Source of the DNA: an uncultured Desulfobulbus sp.
GTDB taxonomy: Bacteria; Desulfobacterota; Desulfobulbia; Desulfobulbales; Desulfobulbaceae
Direction of reading: 5' to 3'
Assembly: GCF_963664075.1 (NCBI RefSeq)
Contig: NZ_OY760916.1
Coordinates: 3,741,001-3,805,000, forward strand
Length of the DNA stretch: 64,000 nt
Shown: positions 9,746 to 18,696 of the stretch, piece by piece
Numbering within the stretch: position 1 is the first letter of the stretch
Layout: every line of letters starts with the position of its first letter
Position numbers and translations under genes: made by a program
Notes under the pieces: generated by a model
Told to the model about the DNA's origin: nothing
What the model saw: only the letters and a program-made list of their open reading frames with translations
Database searches by the model: none

Positions 9746-10519
9746 TCAGTCGCAATATTGCACCAGACGGGGCAAGGTGTTGGCCACATTTCCCTGAAGA
9801 AACAGATCGCCAGCTCTGTTTGCGGGACTCCCCGATGCGGAAGTCAATGCTGATTGCTGATTACATTCCACCACGTGACCGCCCTGCCTTCGCACCTGTT
9901 CAGGGAGAGATGCAGCCGGGTACACCTGACAGGATGTGCCAATCACCAACAACAGGTCACAGGAGGCAACAAAGTTTTCAATGGCATCCAGCTGGCGGAC
10001 CGACTCTCCAAAGAGAACAACATTAGGTTTCAGGGGACGAGCACAAGAAGGACAGCAAGGAACCTCTTTGGCCGTAAAATGCTCAGGCCGAACAGAAATG
10101 AGGGTCGCACAGCGCAAACACTGCAACTGTTGATGGTCTCCGTGTATCTCAAAGACCAGTTGGCTCCCCGCCTGCTGATGCAGGCCATCTATATTCTGGG
10201 TAATTATTCCGGCAAGAAGCCCTTTCATCTCAAGTTCAGCAAGGGCCCTGTGGGCCGCATTGGGCTTTTTCCCCTGCAGAATCTTCCCCATGGCGCGGTA
10301 GAGTGCCCAGGCCTGGCCTGGATTCTTATGAAATACATCCAGGGTCGCATAGCGCTCCGGAGGGAAGCGTTGCCAGAGTCCCGCGTGACTGCGAAAATCG
10401 GGGATACCACTGGGAACGGAAATCCCAGCTCCGGTCAAGGCAACGGCCATATGGGATTTCTTGAGAAGGGCGGCAACATCTTCCCACCCCTCTTCAGCTG
10501 CCAGCGTGATCGTTTGCAC
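9746..10519 (-). CDS. cobB: NAD-dependent protein deacylase (sirtuin, Sir2 family)
   Basis: 257 residues with the sirtuin motifs in order: TGAGISVPSGIPDFRS (NAD pocket), TQNIDGLHQQAG, catalytic His in EIHGD, two zinc CxxC pairs (CLRC and CPSC), and VVLFGESV then VIGTS. It removes acyl groups from lysines using NAD. The likely ATG is at 10519. A small PilZ-like frame ends eight bases upstream. Confidence 0.92.
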   Translation of the reverse strand: MQTITLAAEEGWEDVAALLKKSHMAVALTGAGISVPSGIPDFRSHAGLWQRFPPERYATLDVFHKNPGQAWALYRAMGKILQGKKPNAAHRALAELEMKGLLAGIITQNIDGLHQQAGSQLVFEIHGDHQQLQCLRCATLISVRPEHFTAKEVPCCPSCARPLKPNVVLFGESVRQLDAIENFVASCDLLLVIGTSCQVYPAASLPEQVRRQGGHVVECNQQSALTSASGSPANRAGDLFLQGNVANTLPRLVQYCD

Positions 10520-10526
10520 CTTCAGT

Positions 10527-10745
10527 TCAGCGACAATGCAGGATCAAGGGCAGAGAAAAGGGTATCGACAAAACAGCCTCCAATTCACACACCGTGTTCA
10601 CAATGACGTACTCGAAGCAGCCGTTTAACCTTTTGGGTCTCGCCGCATCAGGAGAAAAGCTGATAACAATGGGTTCATCCGTCTGCCTCGGAAGACTCTC
10701 TTTGAGCTGCACCTGCAATCCACCCGGGGAAGGATTCGTGACCAC
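10527..10745 (-). CDS. Small PilZ-like open frame, possibly a remnant
   Basis: 72 residues from a GTG at 10745. The stretch NPSPGGLQVQLKESL resembles the NxSxxG motif of PilZ domains that bind cyclic di-GMP, but the usual N-terminal arginine motif (RxxxR) is absent and the frame opens only 15 codons upstream. It lies between the solute-binding protein gene and the sirtuin on the same strand. It could be a short PilZ relative, a truncated remnant, or chance. Confidence 0.3.
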   Translation of the reverse strand: MVTNPSPGGLQVQLKESLPRQTDEPIVISFSPDAARPKRLNGCFEYVIVNTVCELEAVLSIPFSLPLILHCR

Positions 10746-10773
10746 ACAGTGAGTACCCCCTAAATAGCTCGCA

Positions 10774-11652
10774 TCATTTTTTTGATTCTAAAAACACCTT
10801 GCTATACGCCTGGCGATACTCGACGATACTGTTGGGATCGAGCCAACGTTCATAGGCAGACTGGTACCGCATTGTCTGACGCTGCTGAAGCAAGATTGCG
10901 TTCACCCGTTCGATGACTTTTTTCCCCCAGGGGGTTTTCGAACAGGCAACACAACTCATCCATCCATCAAAATTTTGGATGTTTTCCTGCAGAGTCAAGG
11001 TGATGAATTGATCACGGATCCCCATCTGCTCGGCCATGTACAACGCTTCCTCCGGTAGCCCGATCAGCCCATCAAGGCGGCCCAAGAGCAGCATTTTAAA
11101 CAGGTTTCTCGATAACTCCTGGCCGGCAAAGGTCACCAGATTTGGTTGCCCCTCGTGCTTTTTCAGGACATCGTCCAGTGTGTTGCCATAGGAGCGGTCC
11201 TTGGCCAGACCGACCATCATCCCCTCATCACCAAGCACCTGATCCAGTGAAATAATGGGCTTATTTCCGAATTTATGCCAGTTGTCCTTATCAATGATCA
11301 CAACCGGAGGGAGGGTAATAAAACTCGGCAGGGAAAAATACATAAACTCCTGACGTTCAGGAGTATTGTACAGCCCAACACTACACACGTTTTCCCCTTG
11401 CTTGAACATATAGAAATGGCGGGAAATATTAGTGTTAATTTCTTCGTGGTTATATTCGGGCATGCCCTCCTGCAAAAGATGGGTAATCACATCCCCATAC
11501 CCCTGCTCTTTATACGGCCCTGATAGAATAAAAAAGGGAGGAAGAACAGCCTCCATCCAAACGATGGTGTCATGAGAAAACCCCTCTTGCGGGATGCCGC
11601 CAACAAGCAAGCACAAACAGAGCATTATGGTAGGCAGCACAGGTTTTGGCAT
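10774..11652 (-). CDS. Periplasmic amino-acid-type solute-binding protein (SBP family 3)
   Basis: About 292 residues from the ATG at 11652, which has GGAGGGA five bases upstream. An earlier in-frame ATG at 11670 lacks one. An N-terminal signal peptide (PTIMLCLCLLVGGIP) is followed by a two-lobe SBP fold with EAVLPPFFILSGPYKEQGYGD at the start of the mature protein. There is no adjacent transporter permease, so it may act as an orphan sensor or receptor. The ligand is unknown. Confidence 0.75.
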   Translation of the reverse strand: MPKPVLPTIMLCLCLLVGGIPQEGFSHDTIVWMEAVLPPFFILSGPYKEQGYGDVITHLLQEGMPEYNHEEINTNISRHFYMFKQGENVCSVGLYNTPERQEFMYFSLPSFITLPPVVIIDKDNWHKFGNKPIISLDQVLGDEGMMVGLAKDRSYGNTLDDVLKKHEGQPNLVTFAGQELSRNLFKMLLLGRLDGLIGLPEEALYMAEQMGIRDQFITLTLQENIQNFDGWMSCVACSKTPWGKKVIERVNAILLQQRQTMRYQSAYERWLDPNSIVEYRQAYSKVFLESKK

Positions 11653-11888
11653 TCCGATCCCTCCGGTCAATCAATGATATGAGGCGCACCTGATGCCCCT
11701 CCAGCACGCCCCGGGCAGGGGCAAATTCATCCCTTACCGAATGGATCAAGAATATGTCAAGAAAGATTTAGTACTGGGTACAATCCTTTTCCCCCAAAGC
11801 TTTCAGCAGTTTTTTCCCTGTGATGCCACCTGAATCAACACATGGACGCAGCCTATCTTAGACAAATGCCCATAGATACAATAAATAT

Positions 11889-13061
11889 TCAGGGCACCTG
11901 AGAGGTTTTCTCACTTGAGGAAAACGACGGCTGAGCGTAGGCCTCGTGCTGAACCGCTGCCAGCTCATAATCCAGCGTTCCTCTATTAAAAAAGAGACGG
12001 ATTAAAAGCCCGGTATAGGCGATAACTGCCAGCACGGCAAAGGTAGGGATAAAATATCCCAGTGGACAGAGGATCAGGACGGTCAGCCAGTGAAGGAGAA
12101 TGACCGGCCGAGAGTGGAGTTTGAGGGGAAAATCGCCATGACGGCTGATCACGGCCAATCCACTGAGGTTCCAGCCATACAGGGCCGTAAAGGCGTGTAA
12201 CCGCAGGAGAGGAACACTGTGCTCGGGCGTGTAATAACTGGAAAATGAGAGCAGGATATAGGCAATGCCGGTGATGGAGGTCACCAGGAGAAAAAGAATA
12301 CCCGAGGAAAGAAAAGCCTTTTGCTGCAAAGGCATGCCTTCATACCAATAGAGGTAAAATATCATCGCCACCGTGAAAAAAAGGATCAGGGAAATAGCCA
12401 CCTGCGAGCCAAACATTCCGGCGAGGATAAAGATAAAAAAGATGATAACCCCCAGGTTGATGCACCAGAAAGCCGCCTCCTTTAAAAGGGTGGTTAAAGG
12501 CAGGGACTCCTGTTTCATCAGACTAAAAATGACCGACATGGAGATCAAGGACAGGGGAAAGGAAAAACCGAGAAAAAAGGTATCGAGCTTGAGTTTTTCT
12601 ATGGTCAGCCAATGCAGGTAGACAGAATTTAAAATCACCGGACTGGAAAAATAGAGCCCAAGTGTCAGACACAAGAGGGCAGCCTGATGAAATTTGCGAG
12701 GCACCGGCTCATGCACTGAAAAAAGGCCCCGGGGAAAACCAGGTCCAAAATGATCGGCCCGGACCTGATTGACCAGATAGGCCAAAGCCAGAGGGATAAG
12801 CATTGCCGGAATGTACCACTCAAAAAAGGCAGAAAAGGCAAAAGCAAGGGCCAGCACGACAAAGAGTTGTCCGCGCCTGGAGAGCGATTTCTGCTCCTCG
12901 GTAAAATAAATCAGCAGAGTGCCACCGCTACAGAGGTTAAACAAAAAGATGTGCAGACGCTCAAAGTTATGCACTGATGGCGGAATGATGTGATGCAAAA
13001 AGCCGCAGGCAAGAGCCGCGGCCATCATGACCAGCAACAGGGTTTTCAGTTTCCAGCTCAC
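11889..13061 (-). CDS. Polytopic inner-membrane protein of unknown function
   Basis: 390 residues with roughly eleven or twelve hydrophobic segments and short loops, and a hydrophilic tail (about residues 365-390). I do not recognise a family. Histidines recur near membrane borders (HHIIPP, HAFTALYGWNLSG, RHGDFP), a pattern seen in heme or quinone membrane proteins but not diagnostic. It lies downstream of two TIGR01777 genes on the same strand (95 bases after), which suggests co-transcription. Confidence 0.7.
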   Translation of the reverse strand: MSWKLKTLLLVMMAAALACGFLHHIIPPSVHNFERLHIFLFNLCSGGTLLIYFTEEQKSLSRRGQLFVVLALAFAFSAFFEWYIPAMLIPLALAYLVNQVRADHFGPGFPRGLFSVHEPVPRKFHQAALLCLTLGLYFSSPVILNSVYLHWLTIEKLKLDTFFLGFSFPLSLISMSVIFSLMKQESLPLTTLLKEAAFWCINLGVIIFFIFILAGMFGSQVAISLILFFTVAMIFYLYWYEGMPLQQKAFLSSGILFLLVTSITGIAYILLSFSSYYTPEHSVPLLRLHAFTALYGWNLSGLAVISRHGDFPLKLHSRPVILLHWLTVLILCPLGYFIPTFAVLAVIAYTGLLIRLFFNRGTLDYELAAVQHEAYAQPSFSSSEKTSQVP

Positions 13062-13156
13062 AGGGGGCTACTCCAGATGGTTAGTCAAAAAGTACAAAAA
13101 AACTGAATCCGTGCTGGCGGGTGGTCACTGATGCTCGCGACGGATTCAGAGAGAAA

Positions 13157-14533
13157 TCAGGAAAGGCCGAGCAGGCGGCGCAGGGTTGGTTCCAGAGCGG
13201 TCTGGCGAAACCTATACCCTGAGTGCTGGAGTTTATCCGTGGACACCTTACAACCGCCCAGTAACACCTCCGTTGCCATCTGCCCATAGATGCTTGTTAA
13301 CAAGCGGGCGGGGACAGCTGGCAAAAGAGGACGGCGCACTACCCGGGCCAGGGTCTGCATCAGCTCTGCGTTGGTCACCGGCTCCGGGGCGGCAATATTC
13401 ACCGGCCCTTCAAGCTGATCGCAGGTCAGCGCATGGAGAATGGCACCGACCATGTCATTGATGCCTATCCAGCTGATATACTGACTGCCATCGCCAAAAC
13501 CTTTGGAGAACCCCAGGTACCGCGTCGCAAGCAACCGCTGCAACGCCCCGCCCTGGGGGCTGAGGACCACACCGATACGCATGAACACGGTTCGAATTCC
13601 GGCATCTTCAGCCGGCCTGGCCGAATGTTCCCACAATGAACAGACATCGGAGATAAAATCAGCGCCCGCCCTATCTTCCTCACGCATGCAGCAGTCCAGA
13701 CAGTTCCCATAAAAGCCAACAGCCGAGGCACTGAGAAAGACCTTGGGTTTCACCTCCTGGGCGGCAAGGGTTCTGGCAATGAGTCCGGTTCCCTGAACCC
13801 GGCTGTCAATCACCCGTTTTTTCTTCTCCCGGGTCCAGCGGCCCTCACCGATATTATCCCCGGCCAGGTGAATCACCGCGTCAAAGGGGGGGAAACCGCT
13901 CAAATCGAGCTCATCCTTTCCAGGGTTCCAGTAGATTTCCTGACGATTGCGATCTGGCACCCGTCGCACCAGAGTCCAGACCTCATGTCCTCCGGTGGTC
14001 AGAAGCGGCCTGAGCGCCGACCCCAAAACGCCACTGGCGCCGGTAATAAGAATGCGTAACGGGGTCAGCGAACACTGCTGATGCAGCTGCAGGTCTTCAG
14101 CCAAGGTGGCATGGCGATAGGCAAAAACCCGTTGCAGCGTCTTCTCGACCTGTCTTCCGGCAAAGCCTGGTAACAACGAATGCCCGGGCAAACGGTATTC
14201 GATCTCGTCCTCCAAGAGGCCGCCATCCGGCGTATCGGTAAAGCGATGGGTGTGGGTCCAGGAGGCAAAAGGCCCACGCTCTTGAATGTCTCGAAAGAGG
14301 ACACCCGGCTGATTTTCAATATGACGCGCATGCCAGGCATAGGGGATAGGCCCTGCATGGAGCTTGAGCATAACCTGCCCGCCCGGATCGATCGAGCCCT
14401 GTCGCTTGACCACACTGGTTTTTTCCCAGGGAGGAATGAGCCGCTCAAGGGCGCCTGGACGACTGTGCCAGTCATAGAGCTCACGAGCTGTACAAGGAAA
14501 ATGGGAAGCGTAACGAAAAAATCCGTTTTTCAA
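13157..14533 (-). CDS. SRPBCC domain fused to TIGR01777-type NAD(P)-dependent epimerase/SDR
   Basis: 458 residues. Residues 1-145 form an SRPBCC ligand-binding domain (SRPGALERLIPPWEKT). Residues 155-458 form an extended SDR/TIGR01777 domain with the Rossmann motif ITGASGVLGSAL, SASAVGFYG and a late LLGGCKVS motif. The start overlaps the stop of the upstream paralogue by four bases (ATGA), so the two are translationally coupled. TIGR01777 proteins have no firmly established reaction. The fused SRPBCC domain suggests a hydrophobic substrate. Confidence 0.83.
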   Translation of the reverse strand: MKNGFFRYASHFPCTARELYDWHSRPGALERLIPPWEKTSVVKRQGSIDPGGQVMLKLHAGPIPYAWHARHIENQPGVLFRDIQERGPFASWTHTHRFTDTPDGGLLEDEIEYRLPGHSLLPGFAGRQVEKTLQRVFAYRHATLAEDLQLHQQCSLTPLRILITGASGVLGSALRPLLTTGGHEVWTLVRRVPDRNRQEIYWNPGKDELDLSGFPPFDAVIHLAGDNIGEGRWTREKKKRVIDSRVQGTGLIARTLAAQEVKPKVFLSASAVGFYGNCLDCCMREEDRAGADFISDVCSLWEHSARPAEDAGIRTVFMRIGVVLSPQGGALQRLLATRYLGFSKGFGDGSQYISWIGINDMVGAILHALTCDQLEGPVNIAAPEPVTNAELMQTLARVVRRPLLPAVPARLLTSIYGQMATEVLLGGCKVSTDKLQHSGYRFRQTALEPTLRRLLGLS

Positions 14534-15441
14534 CGCCCCCCCTCCCGCACCAGATCTCGCAGGGCGGTGCGCAACTCAGGATAGGTAAAAAGAAAGCCAC
14601 TCTCGGTCAGCGCCTGAGGGAGAACTTTTTGCCCCTGCAGAAGTGAGCGCCCGAATTCACCTAAAATCGTCCGCATGACAAAGGCTGGTGTGGGTAAAAA
14701 AGCGGGCCGATGATAGGCCGCCCCCAACTGCTGGGCAAACTCTTTTTGGCGCACCGGCTCCGGCGCGGAAAAATTAAAGGGCCCCTGGCACTCCTCAGCA
14801 CTCAGCAAAAAGATAATAGCACTCACCAGATCCTCCAGATGAATCCAGGGAAACCACTGTTTGCCACTGCCAATAGGACCACCAAGCCCCAATTTAAAGG
14901 GAAGCTGCATGGTCCCCAGGGCACCACCGCCCTTGCCGAGCACCACACCAAAGCGCATCAGTACCACTCGAGCGCCTTTTTGGGCAGCTTTTACGGCCTC
15001 TGCTTCCCAGTCTTTACAGACCTGAGCCAAAAAGTCATCTCCAGCGCTGGCGGTTTCTGTTTTTTCTACCTCGCCGCCATCACCGTAAAAGCCAGCAGCT
15101 GAGGTACTCAAGAAAACAGCCTCGGTTTTTTGAGGCAACGCGGCCACAAGATTCTGGGTGGTTAATATTCGGCTCTCGTAAATGGCTTTTTTATATTTTT
15201 CCGTCCAGAGATTAAAAACAGAGCGGCCGGTGAGATTGATCAGTGCCTCCTGCTCGGCGACATGTTTTTGCCAATCACCGGGACGGGTGGTATCAGCAGC
15301 AACATAGCTGAGATGATCATGGGCCAGAAGACGACACTGCCGGCTTGAACCAATAACGGTTAGCTCATGTCCCATCTCCAAGAGACGTCCTGAAAGGGCT
15401 GCGCCAACAAACCCAGTTCCTCCAGTGATCAAAATTTTCAT
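14530..15441 (-). CDS. TIGR01777-family NAD(P)-binding epimerase-like protein
   Basis: About 303 residues from the ATG at 15441, which has GGAGGAA four bases upstream. The N-terminal ITGGTGFVGAALSGRL is the dinucleotide-binding loop, followed by INLTGRSVFN, LSTSAAGFYGDGG and LLQGQKVLP, which define the family. It is a paralogue of the C-terminal half of the downstream gene and is coupled to it by an ATGA overlap. The substrate is unknown. Confidence 0.85.
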   Translation of the reverse strand: MKILITGGTGFVGAALSGRLLEMGHELTVIGSSRQCRLLAHDHLSYVAADTTRPGDWQKHVAEQEALINLTGRSVFNLWTEKYKKAIYESRILTTQNLVAALPQKTEAVFLSTSAAGFYGDGGEVEKTETASAGDDFLAQVCKDWEAEAVKAAQKGARVVLMRFGVVLGKGGGALGTMQLPFKLGLGGPIGSGKQWFPWIHLEDLVSAIIFLLSAEECQGPFNFSAPEPVRQKEFAQQLGAAYHRPAFLPTPAFVMRTILGEFGRSLLQGQKVLPQALTESGFLFTYPELRTALRDLVREGGR

Positions 15442-15619
15442 GGGATTCCTCCTTGATGAGAAAGGCACGACCTGAGGAACAGGTCGCGACATTGCCCGGC
15501 AAATAGCCAGAACGGTTTATGTATATGGTATACTTTAATAACCATTCTTAAAGGGTCGGCCAGAGAAAAGGCGACAAGGATGAGACTATCGTTCTCGTAA
15601 AAAACCTTGAGAACGACAC

Positions 15620-16393
15620 TCACTTCACAAAAAAGAGACCGATTTCAATGGCAATAAGGATGATAATAATCCATTCAAGCATGCTGGAATGGCTATGCTT
15701 TTGCTCATCGGCCATCATCTCCAAAAGTTCCTGGATCACCTCCAAGCGATCTTTGAGGATCGTCGCCCGGGGGGTTATTTCCAGGTAGCGGGACAAAGCC
15801 TGATAGTAATGATCCAGTTCGGGATACTCCCAGATAAATTCCGGTGTATCCAGCAGGTTAAACTGAAGGATGATATGCGATTTCTCAAGATACACCCTAC
15901 CCCGTTCGCGGGCCAACTGCTTGCGACTGAGCGCGATCGTCCCTTTTTGGGCCAAGGTTTCGGGGATATACTGGGTTTTTTTAATGGTCTTTTCAATTGA
16001 GGCCTCAAAAAAGGCCAGCTTGATCGACTGGGCCATGGCATGGCTCAAGGCGAGGCAGGTCAGCTCGGAGAGATCATCAATCTCTATCCAGTCGTGCCGA
16101 ATCTTTATCCCCTGTTCACCACTGAACTGGTAGTTCAGCTCTTCTTCGACAAAATCTTCACGCGGGTTGACGGCATACTTCAGCAGCTGGTCAAGTAATC
16201 GCTTTTCCGATTCATAATCATATTCAAAGAGAACACAGACACCGTAATCAAAAACAAAGGCACGTTTCCCCTCTTCCGGGGAAAGCGAGATAACTTCGCG
16301 AATGCGGGCGGCATGGGTCTGGCCGGAGAGATGTTCAAAGAGTAGTCCAAACTGAAACTGCTCGGCAATACAGAGTGCACGAATAATGCTCAT
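15620..16393 (-). CDS. RMD1/DUF155 family protein with C-terminal membrane anchor
   Basis: 257 residues. The central region (VFDYGVCVLFEYD, then LSHAMAQSIKLAFFE) and KLAFFEASIEKTI match the RMD1/SIF2 (DUF155) family, whose eukaryotic members are mitochondrial inner-membrane proteins. One transmembrane segment (LEWIIIILIAIEIGLFFV) closes the protein. The molecular function in bacteria is unknown. Confidence 0.78.
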   Translation of the reverse strand: MSIIRALCIAEQFQFGLLFEHLSGQTHAARIREVISLSPEEGKRAFVFDYGVCVLFEYDYESEKRLLDQLLKYAVNPREDFVEEELNYQFSGEQGIKIRHDWIEIDDLSELTCLALSHAMAQSIKLAFFEASIEKTIKKTQYIPETLAQKGTIALSRKQLARERGRVYLEKSHIILQFNLLDTPEFIWEYPELDHYYQALSRYLEITPRATILKDRLEVIQELLEMMADEQKHSHSSMLEWIIIILIAIEIGLFFVK

Positions 16394-16469
16394 GGGACGC
16401 TATGGCTCCAGCCATGATGAAGAAGAAAAAATTACACACCTGAAGCCGTGAACGTTCAGGTATCAGGGG

Positions 16470-16636
16470 ATCTTGAATAATTAGATTTTTCAATCAAGGC
16501 AAGGTAAGCCTAGACTCCGAGGATTGCGCAAAATTTTACCGCCGGCATATAGATAATATCGGAGTCTACGCTTACCTCCGAGGATAAAATTTTAAGCATG
16601 ACGTCGGGATTGGCAGAAAGTGCAATTATTCAAGAT
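16470..16636. repeat. MITE-like inverted-repeat element, copy 1 (167 bp)
   Basis: Ends are 13-bp perfect inverted repeats (ATCTTGAATAATT at 16470-16482 and its complement at 16624-16636), extended by imperfect pairing of the next bases. An inner inverted repeat of 18 bp with one mismatch lies at 16503-16520 and 16559-16576. A shorter copy lacking this inner pair lies at 36762-36892. The right end supplies the stop codon and last residues (NLE) of the neighbouring minus-strand gene. Confidence 0.75.
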
Positions 16637-17069
16637 TCCCATCAGATTGTTCCCGGCTCGCCTTTTCAAGCAACTCCGGATAATATTTTTCCAGGCAGTC
16701 AGGACAGATCCCGTGGGTTAATTCATCTTTTCCTCGCTCCTGAACAATTTTTTTAACCTCGTCCCAAAAGGCTGGGTCCAGACGAATTTTTTTACAGGAG
16801 GCACAAACCGGCAAAATACTTTCAAGGTAACTGACCCTTGCCAGCAACCGGTAGGTATGAACGATAACGATTGTTCCAAAAATGCCGATGACAAGACTCT
16901 CAAAGACAGACTCGCGCCAGTTGATCGGGGTGGCAGCTCCCCCAAGGAGTACATGGGGAATATCTAGAATTTCATCAAACCAGGTCAGGGCAATCACGAA
17001 AATGATGGCAGCAGCTTCCAGCCAGGCCACCTTTTTGGCAAGGAGATTGTTTGTTGGTTGCAGAGCCAT
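16626..17069 (-). CDS. Membrane protein with C-terminal cysteine-pair domain, unknown function
   Basis: About 147 residues from the ATG at 17069 (GAGAGGA upstream). An alternative start at 17150 would add 27 residues. Two transmembrane segments (about residues 14-36 and 55-75) are followed by a soluble tail with LPVCASCKKIR and THGICPDCLEKYYP. This two-CxxC signature is often appended to PAS or response-regulator proteins. The stop codon and last residues come from a dispersed repeat, so the natural C-terminus may have been altered by its insertion. Confidence 0.65.
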   Translation of the reverse strand: MALQPTNNLLAKKVAWLEAAAIIFVIALTWFDEILDIPHVLLGGAATPINWRESVFESLVIGIFGTIVIVHTYRLLARVSYLESILPVCASCKKIRLDPAFWDEVKKIVQERGKDELTHGICPDCLEKYYPELLEKASREQSDGNLE

Positions 17070-17268
17070 GGCAAGATCCTCTCTTGAAACTCGATTGTCG
17101 TTCTCCTCAAAGGTCTCACAGACGATGCATCGGGGCTGAGGATGCGTCACAGAAAGGCCCCGGCATGCGCTTTTTTTATCATAGCCGCATTTATCAGGAA
17201 TGCACGGGAATTACACAGCATTCTCAGAATAGCAACGCGGACTCCATAAGCGAACGATGTTCAGACTG

Positions 17269-17514
17269 CTACTGAAAACTCAGATGACTCTGCACAACAC
17301 GGGGTGTATCAAGCTCGACGATCTCCGGCTCGATGCGCATAAGTTCTTCAATATTCCAGGCATTGTCCTGAGCCAGCAGCGACAAGGCCTCTTCTTTTGA
17401 GCCTGCGAGAACACTCACATCGGCATCCAGATAATTTTCTTTGTGGATATGGGGTTCATCAAGCATGGACCAGCTAGAAAATCGTTTCGAATGGCGCCAG
17501 ATAAATATTTGCAT
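17269..17514 (-). CDS. Conserved-looking small hypothetical protein
   Basis: 81 residues with a strong RBS (AGGAGG, five bases before the ATG at 17514). It is acidic, with beta-strand-like MQIFIWRHSKRFSSWSM at the start. I do not recognise a family. It diverges from panE and has no partner gene. The good RBS and isolated position support a real gene. Confidence 0.55.
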   Translation of the reverse strand: MQIFIWRHSKRFSSWSMLDEPHIHKENYLDADVSVLAGSKEEALSLLAQDNAWNIEELMRIEPEIVELDTPRVVQSHLSFQ

Positions 17515-17717
17515 ACTGCCTCCTCAAGAAATAGTTAGCGTCCCTGGCCCTGTGCATACCGCTGCACTCTACTCGGTCGTCTTTATTGCATCAAAGCTCA
17601 TCAGGACTGCTGATAAATCCGGGCTAAAGATTGACCTTTCTGTTCCATGGTTTATAACAGGAGCCAGTTTTCGTCCATTCCGGCTGTATTTCCAGTACCC
17701 AGGAGACCCAAAGCGAC

Positions 17718-18662
17718 ATGGAGATACTGATAATCGGAGCGGGTGCCATGGGCGGTTTATTTGGCGCCCTGCTTGCCCCGCTGACCAATGTCTGCCTCAT
17801 GACCACCAACAGCGCCCACGCTGCGGCGATCAGGCAACATGGTGTGCAACTCACCGACATGGAGGGCAACACCTCCCAGGCCTCCGTCCAGCTCATCACC
17901 CATCCCGCCCAATACCACAGCCAGGCAGACCTGGTCTTGATCTGCACCAAGGCCGGTTCTACAGCTGCTGCCGCGGCTACAGCCCAGGCTGTACTTGCGG
18001 ATCAGGGGCTGGTACTGACCCTGCAAAACGGGCTGGGCAACCTGGAGCGCATCGCAGCCCAGGTAGGCAGCGATCGCGCGACCGCCGGAACCACAGCCCA
18101 GGCAGCAACACTGCTGGCCCCGGGGCAGATACGCCATGCAGGCAAAGGGCCGACCACCTTGGCATCGGCGAAGAACTGTCCCAACCAGCAACAATCCCTT
18201 GCCGCCATCTGCCAGCTCTTCAATCAAGCCGGTATTGAGACCAGTCTCACAGAAGATATCGATGCCCTGCTCTGGTCAAAGCTACTCGTCAATGTCGGCA
18301 TCAATGCTTTGGTCGCTTTATTGCGAGTGCCCAATGGTGCCCTGATTGACACCCCAGAAAGCCAGGCCCTCATGAGCGATGCCGTCGAAGAAGCCCTTGC
18401 CGTTGCCACGGCTCTGGGGATCAAGATCGATACCGCCAACCAGCAAGAACGGGTCCGTCAGGTCTGTGAACAGACTCGCTCCAACCGTGCCTCCATGCTC
18501 CAGGATATTCTCCGGGGCCGGGCCACGGAAATCGATGTCATCAACGGCGCCATCGTCGAGCTAGGACGGCAGACAAGCATTCCGACCCCAGTCAACAACA
18601 TACTGACCCGATTGATTAAAGCGCTGGAATCTACCTCCGCCCAGCGGATTGATGTCATTTAA
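17718..18662 (+). CDS. panE: 2-dehydropantoate 2-reductase
   Basis: 314 residues with the N-terminal NADP loop IIGAGAMGGLFGALL, the central LTLQNGLGN motif, the ApbA/PanE C-terminal helical domain starting at LWSKLLVNVGINAL with the catalytic lysine, and TEIDVINGAIV near the end. It reduces ketopantoate to pantoate in coenzyme A synthesis. panB follows after 34 bases, so the two consecutive pantothenate steps are encoded together. Confidence 0.92.
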   Translation: MEILIIGAGAMGGLFGALLAPLTNVCLMTTNSAHAAAIRQHGVQLTDMEGNTSQASVQLITHPAQYHSQADLVLICTKAGSTAAAAATAQAVLADQGLVLTLQNGLGNLERIAAQVGSDRATAGTTAQAATLLAPGQIRHAGKGPTTLASAKNCPNQQQSLAAICQLFNQAGIETSLTEDIDALLWSKLLVNVGINALVALLRVPNGALIDTPESQALMSDAVEEALAVATALGIKIDTANQQERVRQVCEQTRSNRASMLQDILRGRATEIDVINGAIVELGRQTSIPTPVNNILTRLIKALESTSAQRIDVI

Positions 18663-18696
18663 TGTCTAGGAAGTATCCTCTTACCAAGGAGCCCCC

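Noticed and set aside
9460..10606. Two long plus-strand frames over the sirtuin gene
   Set aside because: They are shadows of a certain sirtuin on the minus strand with low-complexity, domain-free translations.
17441..18238. 265-codon plus-strand frame overlapping panE
   Set aside because: Cys/His/Pro/Arg-rich translation typical of an out-of-frame GC-rich gene, fully within panE territory.
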